This document shows, one piece after another, positions 11,660-22,100 of a stretch of 64,000 nt of DNA. Source of the stretch: Prorocentrum cordatum (Eukaryota > Sar > Dinophyceae > Prorocentrales > Prorocentraceae); contig CAUYUJ010019927.1 in NCBI GenBank assembly GCA_963575745.1, positions 31,001-95,000 on the forward strand. The letters run 5' to 3'. Position 1 is the stretch's first letter. The number at the start of each line of letters is the position of its first letter. The notes beneath the pieces are model-generated. The model was not told the DNA's origin. It saw nothing but the letters and a program-made list of their open reading frames with translations, and searched no databases. A program made the position numbers and the translations under genes.

Positions 11660-12480
11660 TAAGACGGTTCGCTCTTATCTTCTCGCGCGTCAGTCAATAT
11701 GCATATCCCCAAACCTGGATACCCGCCCTTTTCGCCTTCGATCGTGCCCTTTTTTTTCCGGGGGGGGCACGTTCAGCCCCTGTCACGCGCGGTTCGTGAA
11801 GCCCTTGAAAACGAAGGGCAACAGATAACGGGGGAGAACGTTGACGAAGGGATCGGAGGAAGGGGGGAGGAGCGACAAGGAAGGACGGCGATGATTTGCG
11901 CTGCGAGCGGCGATTCAAGTTGCGCCATGGCTCGCGCCAGCCACTCCAACACAAATCAACAATAAGTTTCGCCATGGGTCGCGCCATAAAAAAGCGCCAC
12001 GCACCACCCCCTTAAAATAACATATCGTGGATACCCCCAAGGGGGGACGCACAGCTGCGAACTGGCGTCAGAAACAAATTGCGTGGAACCCTGAAAAGAA
12101 GCGGGATGTTGGGAGAGTGGGGCGGAAGGATAATGGCAATTGCAACCGCGTCGAGAGGAGCGCGGGGACGTGGAGTGGATTGGGATGGAATGGACAAGAG
12201 TAGGGCCTCAAGAGGTAGAGCGGCAAGGAGTGGAGAAGAGGAACCGGGAGGAGCGCGGAGGAGCGGGGGGCGCGCGGAGGAATCTGGAGGAGGGGCTGGG
12301 AATAATTTGGGAGAAATGCGGAATGCGAGCGGGGTGGAGATTGTTGGGGCGGGGTGGGGCGGCACGGGGGGGACTGGGCGCAATGCGAAGAACTGAGGAA
12401 CAGCATAATGGAGTACGAACGAAACGAAAATAGAAAATATAGACAAAGAGAGAAGAGTATAGAAGACTTGGAAGAGAGAA
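11660..12480. repeat. Dispersed repeat F (11690-11760) and anonymous purine-rich spacer
   Basis: 11690-11760 (CATATCCCCAAACCTGGATACC, then TTCGCCTTCGATCG) is one of three copies of repeat F; the others, at about 19290-19370 and 44515-44585, also follow a microsatellite. 12060-12480 is purine-rich, with units like GAGGAGCGGGGGG. I see no gene. Confidence 0.45.
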
Positions 12481-12498
12481 AAAAATCCTGGCAAAGCA

Positions 12499-13432
12499 AC
12501 CGAACAACGATGTGTAGAAGCATATCTGAAAGCATTCCCCTTAAGATTCAGATGAAAATCCAGTTGTAGAATTCTGCTGTTCTCGCAGTCGTAGTCGCAT
12601 TCGCGATGACAGTCGCAGCGGCAACGGCAGTCGCAGTCACAGCCTCAGCCTCAGCCTGCCTCAGCCTCAGCCTCAGCCTGCCTCAGCCTCAGCCTGCCTC
12701 AGCCTGCCTCAGCCTGCTTCAGCCTCAGCCTCAGTCTGCCTTCAGCCTCGGCCTCAGCCTCAGCCTGCCTCAGCCTCAGCCTGCATCAGCCTCAGCCTCA
12801 GCCTCAGCCTGCCTCAGCATCAGCCTGCTTCAGCCTCAGCCTCAGCCTGCCTCAGCCTCAGCCTCAGTCTGCTTCAGCCTCAGCCTCAGTCTGCCTTCAG
12901 CCTCGGCCTCAGCCTCAGCCTGCCTCAGCCTCAGCCTGCCTCGGCCGCAGCATCAGCCTGCCTCAGCATTCAAAATGTGACCCAGGAATGGAGTTCTGGG
13001 AACTAGAAGAACACGAAGTGGCCTACAGTTGGCTCCGGGCATTCAAAATCATGCCCAGGAATGGAGTTCTGGGAACTTGAAGAGCACGAAATGGCCTACA
13101 GTTGGCTCCGGGCATCCAATATGTGGCCCAGGAATGGAATTCTGGGAAATCGAAGAGCACGAAGTGGCCTATAGTTGGCTCCGGGCATCCAAAATGTGGC
13201 CCGGGAATGGAGTTCTAGGAAAGAGCACGAAGTGGCCCACAGTTGGTTCCGGGCATCCAAAATGTGGCCCAGGCATGGAGTTCCGCGAGCACCAACAGCG
13301 ATTTTGCGAGGATGTCCCAAGCGATTTCGGTTTCGGCGGCAGCCTCCCCGGGTCCCGCCCAGACCCCCTTCTGAGGAGTCATGATGCTCTCTTTTGAGAC
13401 CACTAGAAACCTATCAGCAAGAGCTGTTGGGT
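12499..13432. repeat. TIR-flanked tandem unit U1
   Basis: Bounded by ACCGAACAAC (12499-12508) and GCTGTTGGGT (13423-13432), a degenerate 10-bp inverted pair. Inside, in order: ATGTGTAGAAGCATATCTG, an oligo-CAGCCT tract (12640-12970), four units of about 73 bases around GGCCTACAGTTGGCTCCGGG (12990-13290), and an end block with CTCTTTTGAGACCACTAGAA. Units U2 and U3 follow in the same orientation with the same order of parts. Confidence 0.7.
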
Positions 13433-13472
13433 AATTGTTATTTTTTTAACACAAAATTATCCCGGCAAAGCA

Positions 13473-15061
13473 ACCTAACAGCCATGTGTAGGACCTGGCC
13501 GGGGCAGCCGGCCGCCCTCCCCTCCTGCTCGTCGTCCTCCTCCTCCTCCTCCTGCTCGTCCTCGTGTTCCTCCTGCTCGTCCTCTTTCTCCTGCTCCTCC
13601 TCCTCCTCCTCCTCCTCCTCCTCCTCCTCCTCCTCATTTTTCTCCTGCTCCTCCTCCTCCTCCTCCTCCTCCTCCTCCTCCCTCCTGCTCGTCCTCGTTC
13701 TCGTCCTCCTCGTCTTGCTCGTCCTCCTCCTCCTGGTGCTCTCTCCTCCTCCTCCTCCTCCTCCTCCTCCTCCTCCTCCTCCTCCTCCTGGTGGTCCTCG
13801 TTCTCCTTCTCCTGGTGCTCTCCCCCCCCTCCTCCTCCTCGTCCTCCTCCTCCTCCTCCTCGTCCTCCTCCTCCTCTTCCTCCTCCTCCTCCTCCTCCTC
13901 CTCCTCCTGGTAGTCCTCCCCCTCCCCTCCTCCTCCTCCTCCTCCTCCTCCTCCTCCTCCTCCTCCTCCTCTTCCTGGTCGTCCTCGTTCTCGTCCTCCT
14001 CGTCTTCCTCGTCCTCCTCCTCCTGGTGTTCTCTCCTCCTCCTCCTCATCCTCCTCCTCCTCCTCCTCCTCCTGGTGGTCCTCGTTCTCCTCCTCCTGGT
14101 GCGCTCCCCCCCCCTCCTCCTCCTCATCCTAGTCCTCCTCCTCCTCCCCCCCCTCCTCCCCTCCTCCTTCCTCCTCCTCCTCCTGCTCCTCCTCCTACTC
14201 CTCCTCCTCCTCCTCCCCTCATCCTCCTCCTCCTCCTCCTCCTCCTCTTTCATCCTCCTCCCTCCTCCTCCTCCGTCCTCCTCCTCTCCTCCTCCTCCTC
14301 CTCCTCCTCTCTCCTCTTCCTCCTCCTCCTCCTCCTCCTCCTCCTCCTCCTGGTAGTCCTCCCCCTCCCCTCCTCCTCCTCATCCTCCTCTTCCTGGTCG
14401 TCCTCCTCCTCCTCCTGCTCGTCCTTCTTCTCCTGCTCCTCCTGCTCCTCGTCCTGCTCCTGCTCGTCCTCGTCCTCCTGGTCTTGCTCGTCGTCCTCCT
14501 CGTCGTGCTCTTGCCCCTGCTGAAAGTGTGGTCCAGGAGTGGGAGTTCTGGGAAGTCGAAGAGCACGAAGTTGCCTACAGTTGGCTACGGGCATCCAAAA
14601 TCTGGCCCGGGAATGGAGTTCTGGGAACTCGAAGACCACGAAGTGGCCTACAGTTGGCTCCGGGCATCCAAAATGTGGCCCGGGAATGGAGTTCTGGGAA
14701 CTCGAAGAGCACGAAGTGGCCTACAGTTGGCTCCGGGCATCCAAAATCTGGCCCGGGAATGGAGTTCTGGGAACTCGAAGACCACGAAGTGGCCTACAGT
14801 TGGCTCCGGGCATTCAAAATGTGGCCCGGGAATGGAGTTCTGGGAAGTCGAAGAGCACGAAGTGGCCTACAGTTGGCTCCGGGCATTCAGAATGTGGCCC
14901 GGGAATGGAGTTCTGGGAGGTCGAAGAGCACGAAGTGTGTGACTGTTGGCTTAAAACGACTTCTGCGGCACCCTGTCCGGCACCCGCCCAGACCCCCCTG
15001 TGGAGTCATCTGCTGCTCTCTTTTGAGACCACTAGAAACCTATCAGTCTTCGCTGTTAGGT
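13473..15061. repeat. TIR-flanked tandem unit U2
   Basis: Bounded by ACCTAACAGC (13473-13482) and GCTGTTAGGT (15052-15061), a perfect inverted pair. It has the same start and end blocks as U1 and U3, but the CAGCCT tract is replaced by about 1 kb of (CCT)n with CGT interruptions (13510-14520). Six 73-base units follow (14530-14945). Poly-Leu/Ser/Pro/Arg frames on both strands are artefacts. Confidence 0.7.
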
Positions 15062-15080
15062 AAATTATCCCGGCAAAGCA

Positions 15081-16054
15081 ACCTAACAGCGATGTGTAGG
15101 AGCATATCTGGAAGCATTCCCCTTAAGATTCAGATGAGAATCCAGTTGTAGAATTGTGCTGTTCTCGCAGTCGTAGTCGCATTCGCGATGACAGTCGCAG
15201 TGGCAACGGCAGTCACAGACACAGCCTCAGCCTCAGCCTGCCTCAGCCTCAGCCTCAGCCTGCCTCAGCCTCAGCCTGCCTCAGCCTCAGCCTCAGCCTG
15301 CTTCAGCCTCAGCCTCAGTCTGCCTTCAGCCTCGGCGTCAGCCTCAGCTGCCTCAGCCTCAGCCTGCATCAGCCTCAGCCTCAGCCTCAGCCTGCCTCAG
15401 CATCAGCCTGCCTCAGCCTCAGCCTCAGCCTGCCTCAGCATTCAAAATGTGGCCCGGGAATGGAGTTCTGGGAACTCGAAGACACGAAGTGGCCTACAGT
15501 TGGCTCCGGGCATTCAAAATCATGCCCAGGAATAGAGTTCTGGGAACTCGAAGACCACGAAGTGGCCTACAGTTGGCTCCGGGCATCCAAAATCTGGCCC
15601 GGGAATGGAGTTCTGGGAACTCGAAGACCACGAAGTGGCCTACAGTTGGCTCCGGGCATTCAAAATGTGGCCCGGGAATGGAGTTCTGGGAACTCGAAGA
15701 GCACGAAGTGGCCTACAGTTGGCTCCGGGCATTCAAAATGTGGCCCGGGAATGGAGTTCTGGGAACTCGAAGAGCACGAAGTGGCCTACAGTTGGCTCCG
15801 GGCATTCAAAAATGTGGCCCGGGAATGGAGTTCTGGGAAGTCGAAGAGCACGAAGTGGCCTACAGTTGGCTCCGGGCATTCAGAATGTGGCCCGGGAATG
15901 GAGTTCTGGGAGGTCGAAGAGCACGAAGTGTGTGACTGTTGGCTTAAAACGACTTCTGCGGCACCCTGTCCGGCACCCGCCCAGACCCCCCTGTGGAGTC
16001 ATCTGCTGCTCTCTTTTGAGACCACTAGAAACCTATCAGAACAAGCTGTTAGGT
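15081..16054. repeat. TIR-flanked tandem unit U3
   Basis: Bounded by ACCTAACAGC (15081-15090) and GCTGTTAGGT (16045-16054). It holds the start block (ATGTGTAGGAGCATATCTGG), a CAGCCT tract (15205-15437), seven 73-base units (15440-15935) and the same end block as U1 and U2. The 19-base link between U2 and U3 (15062-15080) is AAATTATCCCGGCAAAGCA, and a close variant precedes U1 and U2. Confidence 0.7.
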
Positions 16055-17340
16055 AAAAAGGGGGGCAAGTGGATACGAGCGGAGAGCGGCGCGGAAACAA
16101 TGCGCGGGGGGATTGGAAGGCACCCGAAAGCCTCCCATGACCTCTGGGGGGCCTCGGAATGGCCCCGATGACCAACGAGCAGTTCCAAAGGCTCCGAAAA
16201 ACTGCGGGAATGCCCCCGGGGCCTCGTCGAGGGAGGCCATCATTTGAACCCTGCTGAAGAACCTGGGCCATTGGAACAGGCGCGTTTCAAAGACTGGCAA
16301 ACCGGGCCCCGGCAAGCGGCGGACCGTCGGCCTGGCCACTGGCAACGCTTGCGATGCACACACCGACCCGCGGCAACCCGACCCCAAGATGGACAGACAA
16401 CGGGCTCACCACGACGACGACGACGACCACGACGAGAAGAGGGAGGAGGAGGAAGAGGAGGGAGGAGGAAGGAGGAGGAGGAGGAGGAGGAGGAGGAGGA
16501 AGGGAGGGAAGGAAGGAAGGAGGGAGGAAGGGAAGGAGGAGAGGGAGGAGGGTGGGTGCTGGAGGGCCGACAGGCTGGCCCTCGGCAGGCGGCGAGGCAG
16601 CCGCACGGATTAGCAGCCTGGCTGGCTGAGGGGTCGGAGTGCCGGGCTCCAGGCCCCAGCGGGGCCACAAAGGGCGACAGCGGGGCCACTGAGGGCAGCA
16701 AAGGGGCCACGAAGGGCAGCGAGAGGGCCACGAAGGGCGACAGCGGGGCTACGAAGGGCATGCGTATAGGGCCGCGACGGGCGATTGCGAGCGGGGGTCA
16801 CGAAGGGCATATAATACGGGGCCACAATGGGCAGCGACGGGGCCGCTGAGGGCAGCAACGGGGCCACGAAGGGCAGCGAGCGAAGGCGACCGCGGAACCA
16901 GCACGGGCAGCGAAGGGCATCGAAGGCGGGCGAAGGGCAGCGAGCGGCGACTGCAGTCCCTAACGGGCTGGTCGGGCGGGCAGGCCCAGACGGGCGGGTC
17001 GAGCGGGCGGGTCGTTGAAGCGTAATTTTTCCTTGAACCACCAGGCAATGCGTAGCGGGAGCGCGATTCCTCAGCGTCGAGGATCGGCATCTGAAACAAT
17101 TGTGAGGAAGCGCCAGGCGGGAACCGCGATTCGGTGGTAAGTTGCGAGGAAGTCCCAAGCGAGAGCGCGATTCTTCAATAAATTGTGAGGAAGTATCTGG
17201 CGGGAGCCGCGATCCAGTGGTAAATTGCCAGGAAGTCCCAAATGGAGAGCGCGATTTTTCAAGAAATTGTACAGAAGTATCAGGCGGGAGCCGTTGTTGT
17301 CGTTGTAAACCGGGGGCCAACGACACAGTTTGACCCCCAA
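16055..17340. repeat. Anonymous spacer with three short tandem families
   Basis: 16430-16560 is an AGG-rich purine tract. 16655-16960 is an imperfect array of GGGGCCACGAAGGGCAGCGA, the family also at 19610-19870. 17040-17300 contains about five units of GGAAGTCCCAAGCGAGAGCGCGATTC, related to the array inside repeat X. I see no gene. Confidence 0.6.
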
Positions 17341-17351
17341 GACGTTCCCTG

Positions 17352-17354
<3 letters not shown>

Positions 17355-17390
<36 letters not shown>

Positions 17391-17511
17391 TATATATATA
17401 CATACATAATAATGTGCACTGGACGGGCGGGCTACACAATAATTACTCGTCCGAAGTGAAAATTCGAACACCACAACAACAACGACAACAACAACATCCA
17501 CAACCACAACC

Positions 17512-17548
<37 letters not shown>

Positions 17549-17555
17549 CGACGAC
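17355..17555. repeat. (TA)n and (AAC)n microsatellites
   Basis: 17355-17405 is alternating TA with one phase slip. 17465-17555 is CAACAA-rich with ACC and ACG variants. Repeat X copy 2 begins at its end. Confidence 0.9.
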
Positions 17556-19085
17556 GACCATTTACCATCGCGCGCCACGCTTCCACACGTGACATGCATC
17601 CGCACGGAGACCACATCCCATCATGGGGGATCGGTATGGCACCCGGGGCCCGATATTCCCCCGCCCATATCTCCCGCCCAGAAAAAGTAATGTCACCACC
17701 TCTTCCGAGGAATTTCGACATCCACAGCTCGAACGGCACATCGCCATCGCAATCGCCTTGCGCGCGCCCCGCATCTCGGAGGAGGAAGAACAGGACGAGG
17801 AGGGGAGGGAAGATGAGGGAGAGGAAGAGGGAGAAGAGGAGGAGGAGGGAGGAGGAGGAGGAGGAGGAGGAGGAGGAAAGAGTAGTTGTTGTAGCAGTAC
17901 CTCCGAAGACGAAGTGGTTCTCACTCCTCGTTCGAAGTGTTGCGCCACCGCCTCCACCTGCCCCTCCACACCCTCTCAAGGAATCCCTGGAGTCAATCCT
18001 TCGACCCTCGATCCTTGGAGCCCCTAGAAATCATCCGTCCTCCTTCTTCTCCTCCTCCTCCACATCATCTATGCTCTCCAGAAATGGCAGTGATCCAATA
18101 ATTACGAATCAATGGGGACTCTTGGAAGTCCCCCAGAGGCGATGCCGAAACGAGGGCCCCAGCCTTGAGTAAAAGGTGAGGAAGTATCAAACGGGAGCGG
18201 CGAGAGAAGACGGAAGGGGCAGGGAGAAGGGAGGAGGGGGAGGGAGGCAGCAGGAGGGAGGAGACAAGGGGGACGAAAAGGGAAAGAAGGAGGGAGGAGG
18301 AGGGAGGAGGGAGGAAAAAGGAACGGGAGAGGGAGGAGGGAGGACGGAGAAGAGGAAGGGGTGGAGGAAGGAACGACGGAGGAAGAGAGGGGAAGGAGGG
18401 AGGAGGAGGAAGAGGAGGAGGAGGAGGAGGAGGGGAGGAGGAGGAGGAGGAGTAGGAGGAGGAGGAGGAGGAGTGGAGGAGGGAGGATAGGAGGAGGAGG
18501 AAAGGAGGAGGAGGAGAAGAAGGAGGAGGAGGAGGAGACAGGACGAGGAGGAGGAGGAGGAAGAGGAGAGGGAGAAGGATTGAGGGAGGAGGGAGGAAGA
18601 CGGAGGAGGGGGAGGAGGAGGAGAAGGAGGAGGAGGAGGAGGAGGAGGAGAAAAGGGCGCCAGTCAAGCGCAAAACGGGAGGAGGTCTCGGGCGGGACCG
18701 TTGGTTTTGTCGGGACGGGGGCTGTCGGCGGCAAGCACGAGCACCGCCTTGAGCAAAAAAAGGGAGGAAGTCTCGAGCGGGAGCGTTGTTGTTGCTGGGG
18801 GGCGGCACCGATGAGAGAAAGAGTAACGCGTCTGTCCACGGTAAAACGGGAGGAAGTCTCGAGCGGGAGCGTTGTTTTTTTTGAGACGGCTGCTTTCGGC
18901 GGCGAGCAAGAGCACCGGCCCTGAGTAAGAAGGAAGAAAACTCGAACGGGAACGTTGTTGTTGTTGGGGGGCCGGTTTGGGCGGTCCCCCAAACCGCTGT
19001 AGAGCGAGCCTCATTTTCAATGAAAATGCAGCCAGCGCCTCGGCGAGAGCGCCAGGGCGTCTGTAAAGGGTCAAACAATAATAAT
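17556..19085. mobile_element. Dispersed repeat X, copy 2
   Basis: Same start after an AAC-type tract and same end (TGAAAATGCAGCCAGCGCC...GGTCAAACAATAATAATTG) as copy 1 at 9711-11020. The middle differs: 17780-17880 and 18200-18655 are AGG-rich purine tracts, and only 18660-18960 keeps the GGAAGTCTCGAGCGGGAGCG units. Another microsatellite (19104-19265) follows directly. Confidence 0.5.
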
Positions 19086-19103
19086 TGATTCGTCATTAAA
19101 CCT

Positions 19104-19104
19104 C

Positions 19105-19184
<80 letters not shown>

Positions 19185-19204
19185 TAATAATAATAATACT
19201 AAAA

Positions 19205-19262
<58 letters not shown>

Positions 19263-19265
19263 AAA
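19104..19265. repeat. (AAC)n(AGC)n(AAT)n compound microsatellite
   Basis: AAC units run into AGC, then into AAT/ATA units with one ACT interruption. Confidence 0.96.
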
Positions 19266-19511
19266 TGTAAGACCGATCGCCCTTACATGCTCCAGTGCCC
19301 AATAACGCGTATTTCCCAAACCCTCGATACCCGCCCTCTTCGTCTTCGATCGAACCCCTTTTGGGGGGTATACCTTTCTTCCCTGCAGGCCGGGCCCCGG
19401 GCAAGCGGCGGGGCGGCCGCGGACCGTCGGCCTGGCCAGCGGCAGCGCTGATCGGCGGGGCGGCCGCGGACCGTCGACCCGACCCCAAGAGGGACGGACA
19501 GGGGACCGACC

Positions 19512-19550
<39 letters not shown>

Positions 19551-20248
19551 TCGAAGACGACGGCGACGACGACGACGGCGACGACGAGCGAAAGCGAGAG
19601 CGAGAGAGAACGACAGCAGGGCCACGAAGGGCACGAAGTAGGCCACGAAGGGCACCAGCGGGGACACGAAGGGAATGCGTATGGGGCCACGAAGAGCGCG
19701 AACGAGCGGGGGCCACGAAGTGCAGATATTGCGGGGCCACTGAAGGCAACTATGGGGCCACTGAGGGTAGCAACTGGGCCACGTAGGACAGTGAGGGGGA
19801 CACAACTGGCGACAGCGGGGCCACGAAGGACATGCACATGGGGCCACAACGGGCGCAACTCCTGGGTGCCTGGGTGTCGGGAGCGCGGCGCTTTGGCAAA
19901 TTGCAAGAAATTCCCATGCAAGGCCAGTCTTCAGTAAGTTGCAAGCAAGTCTCCAGCGAGAGCGCGACTCCAGAGCGCCGGGAGAACGATTCCTGCATAA
20001 ATTGTAAGGGAGTCCCAAGCGAGAGCGCGATTCCTGAATAAAATGCGAGGAAGTCTCGGGCGGGAGCGGGGGTCCTGGCTAAATCGTGAGGAAGTCTCAG
20101 GCGGGAGACGTTGTTGTTGTAACCCGGGGGCCAGGGGGCCAGTTTGACCAGGAAGATTCTCACTGTCAAAAAACAAGGTGCGAGCGTCGAGGGGCACACT
20201 TTGATTGAAAAAAACAGTACGCACCGGTGGGGGGGATCAACAATAATT
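19266..20248. repeat. Dispersed repeat with F start, interrupted at its 3' end by the DIRS element
   Basis: It opens with repeat F (19290-19370). 19505-19600 is ACG-rich, 19610-19870 is GGGGCCACGAAGGGCA units, and 19880-20110 is GGAAGTCTCGGGCGGGAGCG-type units. It ends in GGGGGATCAACAATAATT at 20248. In the uninterrupted relative at 43010-43060, CAACAATAATT continues as ATTCTTTAGAA and an AAC tract; here that continuation is found at 27143, on the far side of the DIRS element. Confidence 0.55.
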
Positions 20249-20312
20249 AGTGGTTGCTGCTATGCTGCGTCTGCTCCTTCCAATGTTTTTGGCCTCGTAG
20301 CGTCAAGCGCTC
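20249..20312 (-). repeat. DIRS split direct repeat B2 (outer 3' end)
   Basis: 64 bp starting AGTGGTTGCTGCTATGC on +. It matches B1 at 20491-20554 with about five mismatches. It forms the 3' end of the element in its own orientation. Confidence 0.8.
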
Positions 20313-20409
20313 CCCTTGCGCGCCTCCCAGAGGATGCTAAGACAAGGCTTATGTACACCAGTGGAAGCTCACGTGCACGGCAGCGCGGCGGTGCAGGTGG
20401 CGGCGGTGG

Positions 20410-20490
20410 GAACCCAAAAGGCTACGGCAACCGCAGCCCCGCACCTGCTCACTAAGATCGGGGTCCGTCTACGCCTCCCCCCTCACACAT
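20410..20490 (-). repeat. DIRS split direct repeat A2
   Basis: 81 bp from GAACCCAAAAGGCTACGG to CACACAT on +. It is identical to A1 at 27062-27142 except for one base near the end. It directly abuts B1. Confidence 0.85.
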
Positions 20491-20554
20491 AGTGTTTGCT
20501 GCTATGCTGCGTCTGCCCCTTACCATGTTTTTGGCCTCGTGGCGTCAAGCGCTC
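20491..20554 (-). repeat. DIRS split direct repeat B1
   Basis: 64 bp from AGTGTTTGCTGCTATGC to CAAGCGCTC on +. It is a copy of the outer B2 repeat and lies at the end of the coding region, head to tail with A2. Confidence 0.8.
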
Positions 20555-21059
20555 GCTTGCCCCCGAAGGCGGGGCTGCGCCTTCCGGCGAGCGCGCGCCC
20601 AAGACCCCCTGGGAGGAGGCGCAGCGCCAACCTCTCCGCTGCCGTGCACTGTTGCCGGCCAGGGGCTCGCGCGGAGCTGTGCCCCTCGAGCAGGGACACG
20701 GCGGGATGGGAACGCCGCAGCGGCGCCAGCCCCCCCAGGCAGCCTGGGCCCAACCCGTGGACACGCCCTTGCACTCAAGGGCGAAAGCGGCAACCGCCTC
20801 CACACGCCGCACCGCCAGGACCCACTGATGGCAGGTCTTGGACCTACCCCGGCAGCCCTTGCTCCGGCCCGGCAGCTCTTGCTCCGGCCGCGCCTCCCTT
20901 GGAAACGCCCTGGAGGCTCTAGCCCTAGGCGCGGGCGCGGAATCGCCGCAGCGGCATGACCCGCAACCAACTCCAGATGTTGGCCCGGCGGCCTCCCAAT
21001 GGCCGCCTCCCAAGGAAGCAGCCGGCATGGCGACCGGCACCCGGCGCCTGCCCGGCCCC

Positions 21060-22100
21060 CTATCCGCAACGGAGAGGTCCTGCCAGGGTGGCCCCGGAGG
21101 CGACGTCGAGCACGTTGCACGCCACGCGGCTGCCCAATTCCAAGATGCGGCGAGATCTCTCGGGCATCTTCCACTCAGCTTGCTGAACCAAAGCGCTATC
21201 GATGCAAATCTTGGCTGTGCGACCCTGCGCCCACCGCCCGTGCTCTGTAGTCTTTTCCAAGTTGCCGGAGGACATAAAAAAAGAGGAGAGAAAAAGAAAA
21301 ACAACAAAAAAAAAAAAAAAAAAAAAAAATAGCGCCTCCCCGCCGAAGGCTGTACCCACGGACATCTTGCCATGGAAGTCGCGCCTGCTGGCACAACTCT
21401 TGCAAAGCCTTCTAAAACTGGACGGCGGTCCCGGAAAAGATTCCGTCGACCTGGGCGCGCCCTCGGCGAGCCCGCGCCGCCGCCTGGATGACCAGCGGAT
21501 CGGAGATGACCACCTTTTCTTCGAAGTTCCCGCGGGAGCCTGATTTGGACTCCAGGAGAAGAAGTATTGCATGGGAGTCGCGCTGGCACAGCAGAAGGTG
21601 CCGGAAACGAGCTCCTAGGATCTCTTCTGTGCGCTGAAGGCCCACAAACGCCAAAAGAATAGCAGCTGCAAGGCTGGGAGCGGGAACGCCCTGCACCTTC
21701 GAATAGTCTTCCGCCAATTTGCAAGGTAGAAGTTGCAGGCGCACAAGTGGCGGCGGCTGGCCGGCACGAGGCGCTTCAGGGCCGACGCGAAATCTGCCGC
21801 CCAGCTCTCGGGCTCGCCCTCCTGCCACAATGGTCAAAATAGGCGCCCGCAGCGCGGTCGAGGGCGCAGAGCGCGCCAGGAAGATCTTGCTCAAAAAAGT
21901 CAAAGTAATCGAAAAATGTACGAATTCGAGCTCGATATCTTGATAATGTCGCTGCCGCAACGCCGGCCTCTTTCAGGGTGCCCATCCGTGAACCGCGGGC
22001 CCTCCTAGAGGCCCGCCTGGTAGTTCTCACTCCCATGGGTCCTGACGCTGCTCCACCCTCCGGCTGGCCTGGTCCGCAAAGCTCCAATCAGAAATCGTCC
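21060..22100 (-). pseudogene. DIRS tyrosine recombinase, frame-broken
   Basis: Blocks in order on -: an N-terminal core-binding-like helix region (TLSRYRARIRTFFDYF, LCALDRAAGAYFDHC, EGEPESWAADFASALK); the first catalytic Arg block (ILLAFVGLQRTEEILG); VISDPLVIQAAARAR; then GYSLRRGGA with a second Arg; then GRWAQGRTAKICIDSAL, where the nucleophilic Tyr expected in this family appears to be Cys. An A run on + (21306-21329; T run on the coding strand) sits between the last two blocks and breaks the frame. This domain makes DNA joins during integration in the family. The 3' tail 20560-21060 has no recognisable domain. Confidence 0.7.

Noticed and set aside
13394-14640. Long Ser/Leu/Pro or Arg/Glu frames (up to 320 aa)
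   Set aside because: They translate a (CCT)n tract in all frames; no start context, domain or codon pattern.
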